Below, one piece after another: positions 40,813 through 49,833 of a stretch of DNA of 64,000 bases. The stretch comes from a virus. Position 1 is the stretch's first letter, and each line of letters starts with the position of its first letter. Both the position numbers and the translations under genes were made by a program. The stretch spans positions 1-64,000 of IMG/VR virus record IMGVR_UViG_3300025789_000035; one strand, written 5' to 3'. The notes beneath the pieces were generated by a model. It was not told the DNA's origin and did not search any database. It was given only the letters and a program-made list of their open reading frames with translations.

Positions 40813-42881
40813 TCGTTCTTAAAAACATAACATTAAAGAATTTTTTATCAATCGGGGCAGTAACACAGGGGGTTGACTTAGATAAGTCTGACTTGACACT
40901 TATTCTAGGTGAGAACTTAGACATGGGTGGTGACGGTGCTAGAAATGGTACTGGTAAGACTACCCTAATTCAAGGTCTAAGCTATGCATTGTTTGGTGTT
41001 GCTATCAATAACATTCGTAAAGATAATTTAGTTAATCGTACCAATACTAAAAATATGTTAGTCACACTTGAGTTTAGTGTGAATGGTATAAACTATAAGA
41101 TTGAGCGTGGGCGTAAGCCAAATATTCTTAGATTCTATGTAAATGATGAACAACAAAAAGTGGTTGATGATGCACAAGGTGAAAACAAAGAAACACAAGC
41201 AGAGATTGAAAAAGTAATCAATATGAGTAGTGATATGTTCAATCATATTGTTGCACTCAATACTTATAGTGAACCTTTTTTGGCAATGAAAGCCAATGAT
41301 CAACGCAATATCATTGAACAGTTATTGGGTATCACTTTGCTTAGTGAGAAAGCTGAACTCATTAAAGTAATGAATAAAGTTACTAAAGATGATATGCAAG
41401 CTGAAGAGTTTCGTATCAAAGCAGTAGAAGAAGCCAATAAGCGTGTACTTACACAAGTTGATAGTATGAAACGTAGGCATGAACTTTGGCAAAAGAAACA
41501 TGCTAGTGACTTAGAGTATTTGGTTAAACAACATGATCAATTATCAGAAATTGATATTGAATCTGAACTACTTGCACATAGAGATTTAACTCTCTATAAT
41601 CAAAAGAAGTCTGCTTATGATGCATATAATGCAGTAGTTGCTAGGGATGTTGCATGGACTCAAAAGCGTGATAGAGAAGTTTCTGAACTTCAGAAAACAT
41701 ATGATCAATTGAGCCATATTGATATTACAGTTGAACTACAGGCACATAAAGATAAAGCTACTAGAACGATTCAGTTAAAGGCAAAAACTGATAGAGATAA
41801 AGAATTATCTCGTCTTAAAACAGATATTACTAACCAACAAAAACTAGTCAACAAACTCACAAATGAAATTGCTACATTAGAAGATCATAAGTGTTATGCA
41901 TGTGGACAGGATTTCCACGATGAACAGCATACCAAAGTTTTATCAGATAAACAAAGTTTGTTATCAGATACACAACAAATTTTAGATACTAAAGTTATTG
42001 AACAAAATATATTGTTAGCCAATGATATATTTGTTATTGAACCAGAACCAACAACATTCTATAAAACAGAAGCCGAAGCTATTACACATAGTAACAAAAT
42101 TGCAACCATACTTGAAAATATTGTATCAAAGCAAAGTGAAGAAAGCCCATTTGCTGAACAGTTACTTGAAGTGGTACCTGAACCAGGTATTAGACCAAGT
42201 ACGATATATGATACAGAGGCACAAGCAATCAAGCATAGCAGTCAGTTGATTAATTTACTTGAACAGATTACAAAAATGTATTCTGAAACTAGTCCATATC
42301 TAGAACAGATTAGTGATATGGAAAGTAACGGTATACAAGAGATTAACTTTGATAAGATTAATGAACTAACCAAAGTGTTAGAACACCAAAAGTTCTTATT
42401 AGACATACTAACTAGTAAAGATAGTTTCGTTCGTAAAAAGATTGTAGATCAGAATCTAAGTTATCTTAACAGTAGATTAACACACTACCTAGATAAAATT
42501 GGTTTACCGCATCAAGTTGTATTCAAAAATGATTTGAGTGTTGAAATCACAGAGTTAGGACGTGAACTTGACTTTGGTAACTTATCTAGAGGTGAAGCAA
42601 ATAGATTGATTCTAGGATTGAGTTTTGCTTTCAGAGATGTTTGGGAGAACTTATATCAACCAATCAATACATTGTTTATTGACGAGTTAGTGGACTCCGG
42701 AATGGATGTAACTGGAGTGGAAAATAGTGTTGCTATACTTAAGGATATGTCTAGGCGTCGCAGTAAGTCAATTTGGTTAATAAGTCACCGTGAAGAGTTG
42801 GTAGGCAGAGTACCAAATGTATTAAAAGTTACTAAGGAAAATGGTTTTACAACTATTGATTTTTCCACTTCAATACAGTGA
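40809..42881 (+). CDS. 46: Recombination endonuclease subunit gp46 (SbcC/Rad50-like ATPase)
   Basis: 690 residues. Walker A is GARNGTGKT (43-51). Long coiled-coil arms at about 180-340 and 380-560 flank a zinc hook CYAC (Cys362, Cys365). The C-terminal lobe has the signature NLSRGEANRLILG, Walker B NTLFIDELVDSG and the H-loop WLISHREE. This is a complete SMC-type ATPase that dimerises through the hook and gates the gp47 nuclease. Slightly longer than T4 gp46 (560). Overlaps gp47 by four bases, so it is translationally coupled. Confidence 0.92.
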   Translation: MIVLKNITLKNFLSIGAVTQGVDLDKSDLTLILGENLDMGGDGARNGTGKTTLIQGLSYALFGVAINNIRKDNLVNRTNTKNMLVTLEFSVNGINYKIERGRKPNILRFYVNDEQQKVVDDAQGENKETQAEIEKVINMSSDMFNHIVALNTYSEPFLAMKANDQRNIIEQLLGITLLSEKAELIKVMNKVTKDDMQAEEFRIKAVEEANKRVLTQVDSMKRRHELWQKKHASDLEYLVKQHDQLSEIDIESELLAHRDLTLYNQKKSAYDAYNAVVARDVAWTQKRDREVSELQKTYDQLSHIDITVELQAHKDKATRTIQLKAKTDRDKELSRLKTDITNQQKLVNKLTNEIATLEDHKCYACGQDFHDEQHTKVLSDKQSLLSDTQQILDTKVIEQNILLANDIFVIEPEPTTFYKTEAEAITHSNKIATILENIVSKQSEESPFAEQLLEVVPEPGIRPSTIYDTEAQAIKHSSQLINLLEQITKMYSETSPYLEQISDMESNGIQEINFDKINELTKVLEHQKFLLDILTSKDSFVRKKIVDQNLSYLNSRLTHYLDKIGLPHQVVFKNDLSVEITELGRELDFGNLSRGEANRLILGLSFAFRDVWENLYQPINTLFIDELVDSGMDVTGVENSVAILKDMSRRRSKSIWLISHREELVGRVPNVLKVTKENGFTTIDFSTSIQ

Positions 42882-42971
42882 TCTAATTCTATGCAGATCC
42901 TGCTAATTTTACTCGCTGGCACGGTTCTAATTGTAAAAATTTAAGGACTGTCTAAACCGACTAAGTACTAT

Positions 42972-43550
42972 ATGTCTTCAAAAAGTAAAACAAAAGGTAG
43001 CTCGTATGAAAGGGAAATTGCAAAATTTCTTAGTGAAACGTACGGCGAGCCTTTTGTTCGTGTTCCTAATTCAGGTGCATATATCGGAGGATCCAATTCT
43101 CACCGAAAAAACTTTTTAGACGGAAATCAAGCTAAGTCCTTTAAGGGAGATATAATAGCCCCTGATTCTTGGATTAAATTTAATTGCGAGTGCAAGTCAT
43201 ATGCAGACTTCCCTTTTCACTTGCTATTATCAGGCGAATGTAAGATAATAGACAGTTGGATAGAACAATTACTTGATGTAGAAGATGATGGCGATTTGAA
43301 CATGCTTATAATGAAGTTCAATCGTATTGGACGTTACATTGCAGTACAACCCAAACTAACATGGACTATAGACAATCTTTTTTTCTATGTTAGTAAAAAA
43401 CATGGTGATTGGGTAATCACTGAATTTGATAGTTTCTTCAAATTAAACAAAGAACTCGTTAGAGCATACGCAGGCTCCACAGACACAAAGTCAAAACCAC
43501 TTAGCCAAACAGACACAAAGTCCAATAACATTTTAACTCTAACAGTTTGA
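42972..43550 (+). CDS. PD-(D/E)XK nuclease (Holliday-junction-resolvase-like)
   Basis: 192 residues. An N-terminal helix KGSSYEREIAKFLSE (Glu15) is followed by RVPNSGAY, then FKGDIIAPDS (Asp60) and NCECKSY (Glu73-x-Lys75). Together these form the active site of the restriction-endonuclease-like fold. The arrangement resembles archaeal Hjc-type and phage recombination nucleases. Beside gp46/gp47 it likely processes recombination intermediates, although a DNA-degradation or anti-host role is possible. The 90-base gap upstream of ATG 42972 has no clear promoter and no well-spaced ribosome site. Confidence 0.7.
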   Translation: MSSKSKTKGSSYEREIAKFLSETYGEPFVRVPNSGAYIGGSNSHRKNFLDGNQAKSFKGDIIAPDSWIKFNCECKSYADFPFHLLLSGECKIIDSWIEQLLDVEDDGDLNMLIMKFNRIGRYIAVQPKLTWTIDNLFFYVSKKHGDWVITEFDSFFKLNKELVRAYAGSTDTKSKPLSQTDTKSNNILTLTV

Positions 43551-43554
43551 CAAT

Positions 43555-44040
43555 TCGTTAGCTAAGTTTGTTAGCTCTCCTTGAGATTGTACAGATCGTG
43601 CTGTGCCGTCAGATTCTGGAGTCAGCGTAGTCACATACTTGTGACTATGAAACACCGAGAAGGCAATCGTCAAAGCGAACCTTCAATGAGTTTATATCTA
43701 TTCTATCTTGATGATATAAAACATGCGTTGCTGAATGAAATCCTAACTGAACGGACGTATATTCAACTACAATCCCATAAAGAACCTTACAGAGCAACCG
43801 GTGGCACGTGATAGCAATAATAGCTGATCATGTGGGGAACAGATGGCAAGGATGACGGTCGTGCAAGATCAAAACTTTTGGTAGTGCTGAAACAGCACTA
43901 CCATGGAGTCAAATCGGCAAGTATTCCTAAAAGAAATAAAGTACAAAAAAGAATAGATGTGAATAAAAACAATACCGAACGATAGACTGAGCGAAGCGAA
44001 GTATGAGTGAAGGTATTAGATTACCGAAGGTAATCTTTAA
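43555..44040 (+). ncRNA. Candidate large structured non-coding RNA
   Basis: About 540 bases between two convergent genes lack a credible ORF but contain many exact inverted repeats. TAGTCACA/TGTGACTA (43628-43647) has a 4-base loop. GAAGG/CCTTC spans 43659-43684. TTTATATC/GATATAAA spans 43691-43720. An 11-bp hairpin with one bulge lies at 43805-43834. GGTAGTGCTG/CAGCACTACC (43880-43902) has an AAA loop. AATACC/GGTATT (43971-44017) encloses a purine-rich GCGAAGCGAAG segment. AGATTACC/GGTAATCT (44018-44036) has a GAA loop and ends in TTT. GCCGTCA (43605-43611) can pair with TGACGGT (43853-43859) to close a multibranch domain. Base composition is less AT-rich than neighbouring genes. The strand is assumed plus because it follows the nuclease gene. 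Large phage RNAs such as GOLLD are a possible class, but I cannot confirm membership. Confidence 0.55.
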
Positions 44041-44092
44041 AGATAACCCTAAGTTATGATAAATGAATAACTATGGATAAAATAAAAATATT

Positions 44093-45144
44093 TTAGAAGA
44101 ATGGTAGTCCGGACTTCTTAGTAGTGTCTAAGTTATCATCAATCAATTTGTTTATGGCTTTTCTCTCAGATATGCTCATGTTGAGTATGTCAGTATATGA
44201 TACACTACCTCTCATATACCAAGCCATTTTCATTGCTCCAGTCTTGATATCATCACATTCTTTTTCGTATTGTGCGATAAGGCCCTTGATTCCCTCGGAG
44301 TCTAAAGAATGGAGCCTTATTCGAAAAAAGTTGATGGGTTAATAGCAAATGATTGTTTATATTGGTGTTGGCAACTAGTACAAGTAATGTCCAGTGGTTT
44401 ATTTTCAGATAGTTCTCTGATTTTTACAGAAAAGTCTTTTACAGTTTCAAATGTATTCTTATCACAGTTATCTAAAAATTCTTTAATATACTCTTTTTCA
44501 AACACAGTACTATTTGGTGTTTGTATGTATTCAATGGTTTTGGTTATAACACTGGAAGCGATCCCATTGATCTTTAGTAACAATTCTTGTGTTTTTTGAT
44601 TTTTTAATTCTTGATCTTCTGTTTGTTGCACTATACTAATCAACTTTTGAACTTCAAATTGTATTAAATTCGTTTCATTGATTTCTCTGTATTGTAAAGG
44701 TCTAAACTTAAAGTTTAAATCTCCAATGGTCAACGGTGTGCTATAGTCACCTGCTTGAAAATCATTCAGTACTGCGGTTAAATTAAGATCAAATTTTGCA
44801 CCTTCGCTGCAACTTGGGCAACTAGTATCTATCTCCATAAAGGTACCGTTTGTAGCAATACGTATTGCAACTAATATTGGATCTAAATCAGTTAATGGTA
44901 TACTCCATGGATCTTTGATATTGGGTGCACAGCTTTTAATAAGTTCTACTACAGCCATACCATTGTATAAACTGTCAGGAGTTCTAGTAGTTATCTCATC
45001 GATAGCAGTCATGGGATATATAGGAATCTCTAAATTTTCAGGAAGATCGATTGCACCCTCAGGGTATCCCTGACCCTGACTGGGTAATTTCAAATAAATT
45101 GATGGTCTACGAAAATATTGTTGTAGTGGGTTTGATGATTCCAT
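44093..45144 (-). CDS. gp26-like / downstream ORF fusion made by -1 frameshifting (350 aa predicted)
   Basis: At T TTT TTC (44329-44323) the ribosome can slip back one base. It then avoids the TAA two codons later and reads 76 further codons (RIRLHSLDSE ... TTKKSGLPFF) to TAA at 44095-44093. The predicted product is residues 1-274 of the gp26-like protein plus 76 residues. The extension, with MKMAWYMRG, SISERKAINKL and a terminal LPFF, resembles a short conserved protein next to gp26 in T4-like aquatic phages. An alternative is separate initiation at an internal ATG preceded by GGAG (about 44240-44228), giving a protein of about 48 residues. Frameshifted fusion pairs are the rule for tail assembly chaperones of many long-tailed phages. 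Confidence 0.65.
44277..44329 (-). promoter_or_regulatory. -1 programmed frameshift element: slippery heptamer plus stem-loop
   Basis: Slippery heptamer T TTT TTC in the correct zero-frame phase (ACT TTT TTC GAA TAA). It is followed after two bases by a 9-bp stem ATAAGGCTC/GGGCCTTAT (44320-44312 with 44285-44277, one G-U pair) enclosing a 26-base loop. Pairs near the base are A-T and may melt, giving an effective spacer of about 5-6 bases. Placement, phase, downstream stop and open -1 frame all agree. Confidence 0.75.
44317..45144 (-). CDS. 26: Baseplate hub / tail assembly protein gp26-like
   Basis: 275 residues. It starts MESSNPLQQYFRRPSIYLKLPSQG and has an alpha/beta N-terminal half with PIYPMTAIDEI and a CPSC pair (Cys109, Cys112). 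After a helical middle a second pair CTSC (Cys255, Cys258) occurs; the four cysteines probably bind zinc. This matches gp26-type proteins of T4-like aquatic phages. gp26 is needed for hub/tape-measure assembly and has been suggested to act as a tail assembly chaperone. It is the only leftward gene in this part and lies divergent from the tape-measure-like gene. The zero-frame stop is two codons after a frameshift site. Confidence 0.75.
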   Translation of the reverse strand: MESSNPLQQYFRRPSIYLKLPSQGQGYPEGAIDLPENLEIPIYPMTAIDEITTRTPDSLYNGMAVVELIKSCAPNIKDPWSIPLTDLDPILVAIRIATNGTFMEIDTSCPSCSEGAKFDLNLTAVLNDFQAGDYSTPLTIGDLNFKFRPLQYREINETNLIQFEVQKLISIVQQTEDQELKNQKTQELLLKINGIASSVITKTIEYIQTPNSTVFEKEYIKEFLDNCDKNTFETVKDFSVKIRELSENKPLDITCTSCQHQYKQSFAINPSTFFE

Positions 45145-45164
45145 TTTTAGCTCCTATTTTTTAC

Positions 45165-45172
45165 TATAAATA
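45165..45172 (+). promoter_or_regulatory. Perfect T4 late promoter TATAAATA
   Basis: Exact TATAAATA. A start about 6 bases on gives an mRNA beginning at roughly 45178, downstream of the in-frame ATG at 45175 but upstream of the AAGGA ribosome site at 45196-45200. This supports the GTG start at 45208 for the next gene. Confidence 0.75.
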
Positions 45173-45207
45173 CTATGTACCGTAATCGTATTTATAAGGA
45201 TAAAATT

Positions 45208-47763
45208 GTGGCAGATAATAATGAAGATGTGTCCCGTGAATTCAATGAATTTGTTAAAAGACTAGTTGAAGGTAATCAGGATGCAGCCAATGACCTAGAA
45301 AAAGCTTTTAAAGTTATTGGTAAACACGCCGGCTCTTTTGGTAAAGAACTCAATGATCTAGATCGGGCTGCCGAAGGTGTAACTGAGGCATCCAAAAAAG
45401 AAGAGAAATCAAAGTCAAATCTTACTCTTGCAACTGAACAACTAGTCGCATTGACCAAACGTTTTGGATCTGCGATGGTCAGTTCTGAACAGGGTGTTGG
45501 TAAATATGGCGGTGCAGTTGAAGGTGTTACGGACACAATTGCATCAATGACATCAAAATTAGGACTTTTAGGTGTTGTTGCCGGTGAACTCATTAAAGTA
45601 TTTGGTGGTCTTGTTGCCTTAGGATTGAAGAACAATGATGAGTACTTAAAAACTTATAACACACTAAGTGATGTTGGTGTTAGATTTACTAATATAGTTG
45701 ATGAGTTTGGTAATTATTCCAACTTGATGCAAGAACTTAAGATTGATACAGGCTCATCATCAGAAAATTTAGCGTTTTTTGCTAATACACTTAGGGGAAT
45801 TGCGCCTGATTTAGGTGCATTTGGTGGTAGCATTACAGCAGGTGGAAAAAACTTTGAACAGGTAGTAAAACATTTATTAACAGATAAAGATAATTTTTTT
45901 GATTTCAAAGCACTGGGCGTAACTGAACAAGAAATTATAAAATTTGCCGGACTAAGTATCGCAAACCAAACTAAATTTGGTAAATTAGAATCTAATAATA
46001 TAGCAGATGTAACTGCAAAAACAAAAGAATATATTGAACAATTAACTGAACTAAGTCAGTTAACTGGTCAGAGCAAAGATGTTGCACAACAAAAAATACA
46101 AGAACAACAAGCAAGTTTAGATTTTCAAATATATCTACAAAAACTCAGAGAGTCAGGACCAAATGGTCCTGCATTAGCACAACAAGCAAGTAACGCAATG
46201 TTGTTGATGCAAGAACAAGTTGGTACAACAATGAGTGCTGCAGCTATGTCATTGATTGCAAACGGCGGTAGGGCAACTACTGAATTAGCAGCAAATTATC
46301 AAAGACTATTGTTACCTACCATTGTTGGATTTCAAAACGTTGTACGTGGCGGTGGTAACGCATTCTTAGGTATGGCTGATGTACTAAAAAAGCAAACACT
46401 ACCGGCGTTGGCTGCAAATAATAGAGCAAATAGAGAAACTGCATTAGCAAGTAATGAAGCCGGAGCTGCACTAGGTACTACATTACAGACAATGGAAGCA
46501 GAAAATAAATTAAGAAATATGAGTAGTGTATTAGTGGCAAAAGCTAATTTAGAAGAAGCTAAAAGAAAAGGTGATCCAAAAGTAATAAAAGCTGCTCAGG
46601 CAGAATATGATAGTATGATAGCGAGGCAAAAACTAGACAAACTTGCAGATAGCACATTTGAAACATCAATGGATATTATCAAAAAATTTACTGATATGTT
46701 GGATAATGCTTCATACGGCCTTGCTAAATTTGTTAAATTTATAACTTTTGGTAAAATAGATTTTACAGATTTATGGAGAACAATTGAGTCAACAAAAGAT
46801 GCTAATACAGTAATAGATGAAGAAGCACAAACAAAAAAAGAATTAGAAAAAGAAAAAAACGAATTACAAGAAAAATATAATAAAGCAGTAAAAGAGAAAA
46901 TAGATAGTCTAGAAAAACTAAAAGCGAATGGTTACGGTCCTGGTATCAGGGCATACGATGAGGATGTAAAGACATTCAATCAAAAAATAAATGAGATACG
47001 AGCAGATCAAAGAGATAATGAATTAGCACTCTATAAAAGTAAACAATTGGTAGAGAAGGCTAATAAATATTTAGCTTTGGAAAAAAAAGAAGATGAGAAT
47101 AAACAATCAACTGATACTACACCGGCGCCAAACCAAACAAACAATTTACCTGAAAATAAACCAACAGAGCAAAAACCTAATCAAACAGGATTAGTAGATG
47201 GTTTAACAATTAATGAATTTGCAAAAAAATACAATATACCAATTGGGACATATGGTGGATTTAGAACTCATGAGCAACAAGAACAATTGTATAAAAATAG
47301 AGGAAATAATCCTAATCCAGTAGCTGAACCAGGTGCAAGCAAACATGAAACAGGTCAAGCAATAGACGTACCAACTGAGTATCTATATAAACATCCTGAA
47401 ATTCGTAAATTATTACAAGAAAAAGGATTTACACAACCCTTTCCTAAAAAAGATCCTGTGCATTGGGAGTTAACTAACCCACCTATGACATCGGCTGATA
47501 ATACAAATGATAATAAATCTGCACCAACTGTTCCCGTAGTAAACCAAAAAGTTGACAATCAAGCAGTAGCAAGCTTGGTTCAAAAAATAGTAGAAGATGC
47601 AACAGCTAAAGCTAATAAAGTAGATGAATCTACAAAACCAATACAAAATCAAATCAGAGACGGTGTTAACTTAGGTGATCTTTTAAATGAATTGCAAGTT
47701 ATAGCATCAGAAATAAGTACACTTATTGATGTCAGTAATAAAATAGCCACCCATGTGGGATAA
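45208..47763 (+). CDS. Tape-measure-like tail protein with C-terminal M15 peptidase domain
   Basis: 851 residues from GTG 45208. AAGGA is 7 bases upstream, whereas the ATG at 45175 is only two bases after a late promoter box and would not be on the transcript. The N-terminal 60 residues are charged helical. A hydrophobic segment (LGLLGVVAGELIKVFGGLVALGL) at about residues 126-148 and long helical stretches (about 150-460, 540-640) fit a tape measure / hub-channel protein. Residues 670-765 form a VanY/M15 D,D-carboxypeptidase-like zinc peptidase: YGGFRTHEQQ, SKHETGQAID (His713, Asp720) and HWEL (His752). The role is probably tail-length ruler plus peptidoglycan opening on injection. T4 gp29 has no such peptidase. 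Confidence 0.7.
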   Translation: MADNNEDVSREFNEFVKRLVEGNQDAANDLEKAFKVIGKHAGSFGKELNDLDRAAEGVTEASKKEEKSKSNLTLATEQLVALTKRFGSAMVSSEQGVGKYGGAVEGVTDTIASMTSKLGLLGVVAGELIKVFGGLVALGLKNNDEYLKTYNTLSDVGVRFTNIVDEFGNYSNLMQELKIDTGSSSENLAFFANTLRGIAPDLGAFGGSITAGGKNFEQVVKHLLTDKDNFFDFKALGVTEQEIIKFAGLSIANQTKFGKLESNNIADVTAKTKEYIEQLTELSQLTGQSKDVAQQKIQEQQASLDFQIYLQKLRESGPNGPALAQQASNAMLLMQEQVGTTMSAAAMSLIANGGRATTELAANYQRLLLPTIVGFQNVVRGGGNAFLGMADVLKKQTLPALAANNRANRETALASNEAGAALGTTLQTMEAENKLRNMSSVLVAKANLEEAKRKGDPKVIKAAQAEYDSMIARQKLDKLADSTFETSMDIIKKFTDMLDNASYGLAKFVKFITFGKIDFTDLWRTIESTKDANTVIDEEAQTKKELEKEKNELQEKYNKAVKEKIDSLEKLKANGYGPGIRAYDEDVKTFNQKINEIRADQRDNELALYKSKQLVEKANKYLALEKKEDENKQSTDTTPAPNQTNNLPENKPTEQKPNQTGLVDGLTINEFAKKYNIPIGTYGGFRTHEQQEQLYKNRGNNPNPVAEPGASKHETGQAIDVPTEYLYKHPEIRKLLQEKGFTQPFPKKDPVHWELTNPPMTSADNTNDNKSAPTVPVVNQKVDNQAVASLVQKIVEDATAKANKVDESTKPIQNQIRDGVNLGDLLNELQVIASEISTLIDVSNKIATHVG

Positions 47764-47765
47764 TT

Positions 47766-47773
47766 GATAAATA
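47766..47773 (+). promoter_or_regulatory. Late promoter box GATAAATA upstream of the portal gene
   Basis: GATAAATA, then seven bases and the portal ATG at 47781. No ribosome site is seen between; the predicted start is at or one base from the ATG. Confidence 0.6.
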
Positions 47774-47780
47774 TAACATC

Positions 47781-49583
47781 ATGTCATATAAAAAGCGTTT
47801 TTCCGCCCCAAATACAACCGGCGCCCTAAGTCCTATATCAGGATCCAATAACAATTACGGCGCCTGGAATGGTATGCCTAAAAATTATAAAAATTCAGGT
47901 AGTTCGGAAGAATATCATAATAATGATTTTGGATATAAAAATTATCAAAGCCGTTTGCCTGAGGTGTATACAGGACATCCAAATCGTATTGAACGCTATA
48001 ATCAGTATGAAATGATGGATGTAGATGCTGAAATTAATGCATGTTTAGACATTATTGCTGAGTTCAGTACACAAAAAAACGAACAAAACAAGACACCTTT
48101 TGAGATAATATTCACAGAAGATCCAACACCACATGAAGTTAATATTATTAAAACACAACTACAACAGTGGTGTAAACTCAATGAATTTGATACTAGAGCA
48201 TTCAAAATCTTCCGTAATACAATCAAATACGGTGATCAAGTATTCGTAAGAGATCCAGAAAACTTTAAGTTATACTGGGTTGATATGACTAAAGTGACTA
48301 AAGTTATTGTTAATGAGAGCGAAGGAAAGCTCCCAGAACAGTATGTTATCAAAGATATTAATCCAAATTTACAAAACTTAAGTATTGCTGAAAAAGTTAG
48401 CACAGACTTTGCAATGAGCCCTGCAACTGGCTTTGGTGGTACAGGTGGCGGTGGTTCTGCTCAAGGTTATACAGTTCCTAGTATGCCAAATGGGACTGCT
48501 GGAAGTCGCTTTAGACTAGGATTAAATGAAGCCGCAATAGATGCAAAACATGTCGTACATCTAAGCTTGACGGAAGGTTTAGATAGATATTGGCCTTTTG
48601 GACAATCAGTTTTAGAAAATATTTTTAAAGTATATAAACAAAAAGAATTGCTTGAAGATGCGATTCTAATCTATCGTGTACAACGTGCCCCAGAACGTAG
48701 GGTATTTACGATTGACGTAGGTAATATGCCAAGCCACATGGCTATGGCGTTTGTAGATCGTATTAAAAATGAAATTCATCAAAGACGCATCCCAAGTGTA
48801 CAAGGTGGTGCAAGTATAATGGATGCTACATATAATCCATTAAGTATGAACGAAGATTACTTTTTCCCACAAACCGCTGATGGGCGCGGAAGTACAGTTA
48901 CGACATTACCCGGTGGTCAGAATTTGGGTGAAATTGATGACTTACGTTATTTCAATAATAGATTAGCACGTGGTTTACGTGTCCCAAGTTCATATTTACC
49001 TCAAGGACCAGAAGATAGTCCAACTCCGTTGAGCGATGGTCGTGTTGGTACAGCCATGATTCAAGAGTTTCGCTTTAATCAATATTGTGAACGTTTGCAA
49101 AACTACATGAGTAAGAAATTGAATGAAGAGTTTAAGTTATTCATGCGTTGGAGAGGGTTTAATATTGATTCAAGTTTGTTTGACATTACATTCAATCCAC
49201 CGCAAAACTTTGCCGCATATCGACAAAGTGAATTAGATAATGCACGTGTTTCAGTATTTCAAACTATGGAAGCATTTCCGTATATTGCAAAACGTTTTGC
49301 AATGGAACGTTTCTTAGGCTTAACACAAGAAGAAATTGAAAAGAATCAAAGTATGTGGTTTGAAGAACGTGAGAAGCCAGAAGATAGTGAAACATCAGGT
49401 AGTGACTTACGTAGTATTGGTATAAGTCCGGGTGACTTGGAAACTGATAAAGACAATATGGAAAATCTTGCTCCACAACCAGGACAAGAAATGCCACCTA
49501 ATGAATTGGGTGCTGCAGTAGCAGGACCTGAAGCGATGCCAGCAGGTGGAGCAGGAGCTCCTGCTGGTTCACCAAATATGTGA
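47781..49583 (+). CDS. 20: Portal vertex protein gp20
   Basis: 600 residues, similar to T4 gp20 (524). Diagnostic segments: RIERYNQYEMMDVDAEINAC, DIIAEFSTQ, DTRAFKIFRNTIKYGDQVF, DRYWPFGQSVLENIFKVYKQ, ILIYRVQRAPERRVFTIDVG, LPGGQNLGEIDDLRYF and LARGLRVPSSYLPQG. The portal forms the dodecameric ring for DNA entry and prohead initiation. The C-terminal 60 residues are Pro/Gly/Ala-rich. It heads the rightward head gene cluster and its end overlaps a late promoter box for the next gene. Confidence 0.95.
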   Translation: MSYKKRFSAPNTTGALSPISGSNNNYGAWNGMPKNYKNSGSSEEYHNNDFGYKNYQSRLPEVYTGHPNRIERYNQYEMMDVDAEINACLDIIAEFSTQKNEQNKTPFEIIFTEDPTPHEVNIIKTQLQQWCKLNEFDTRAFKIFRNTIKYGDQVFVRDPENFKLYWVDMTKVTKVIVNESEGKLPEQYVIKDINPNLQNLSIAEKVSTDFAMSPATGFGGTGGGGSAQGYTVPSMPNGTAGSRFRLGLNEAAIDAKHVVHLSLTEGLDRYWPFGQSVLENIFKVYKQKELLEDAILIYRVQRAPERRVFTIDVGNMPSHMAMAFVDRIKNEIHQRRIPSVQGGASIMDATYNPLSMNEDYFFPQTADGRGSTVTTLPGGQNLGEIDDLRYFNNRLARGLRVPSSYLPQGPEDSPTPLSDGRVGTAMIQEFRFNQYCERLQNYMSKKLNEEFKLFMRWRGFNIDSSLFDITFNPPQNFAAYRQSELDNARVSVFQTMEAFPYIAKRFAMERFLGLTQEEIEKNQSMWFEEREKPEDSETSGSDLRSIGISPGDLETDKDNMENLAPQPGQEMPPNELGAAVAGPEAMPAGGAGAPAGSPNM

Positions 49584-49589
49584 TAAATA
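49582..49589 (+). promoter_or_regulatory. Late promoter box GATAAATA overlapping the portal stop codon
   Basis: GATAAATA uses the last bases of the portal TGA stop. Six bases separate it from the next ATG (49596), again placing the expected transcript start at the start codon. Confidence 0.55.
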
Positions 49590-49595
49590 CCTTAT

Positions 49596-49829
49596 ATGAA
49601 ATTACTTGAAATGTTTGACAAAGCTATAGATGGGTATCAGGATACAGATTCTGATAACAGCGCACCTAAATGGCATGAGTTACGCAAATCAAAATTAACA
49701 CTACGTCAATTACGAAAGTTGCGTAGAATGTTAGATGTTCGCAATTATGAGCGATCAAATAATCTTAAAAAATTAAGAAAACAATATGCACCTGCTCAAG
49801 CAGAAGGTGCAGCAGCTCCTGGATTGTAA
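49596..49829 (+). CDS. Small basic prohead core protein, gp67-position
   Basis: 77 residues. The centre (SKLTLRQLRKLRRMLDVRNYER) is strongly basic and helical, matching a small conserved protein encoded between gp20 and gp21 in aquatic T4-like phages. T4 has gp67 and gp68 core proteins in this place. A short Ala/Gly C-terminal tail follows. A prohead core role is inferred from position. Confidence 0.65.
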   Translation: MKLLEMFDKAIDGYQDTDSDNSAPKWHELRKSKLTLRQLRKLRRMLDVRNYERSNNLKKLRKQYAPAQAEGAAAPGL

Positions 49830-49833
49830 TCAA

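Noticed and set aside
43581-43811. 76-residue plus-strand ORF
   Set aside because: TTG start without ribosome site, lies over several exact hairpins, and its composition (Cys/Arg/His-rich) differs from neighbours.
45175-45207. ATG start 11 codons upstream for the tape-measure-like protein
   Set aside because: It lies two bases after the late promoter box and would precede the transcript start; GTG 45208 has a good AAGGA site.
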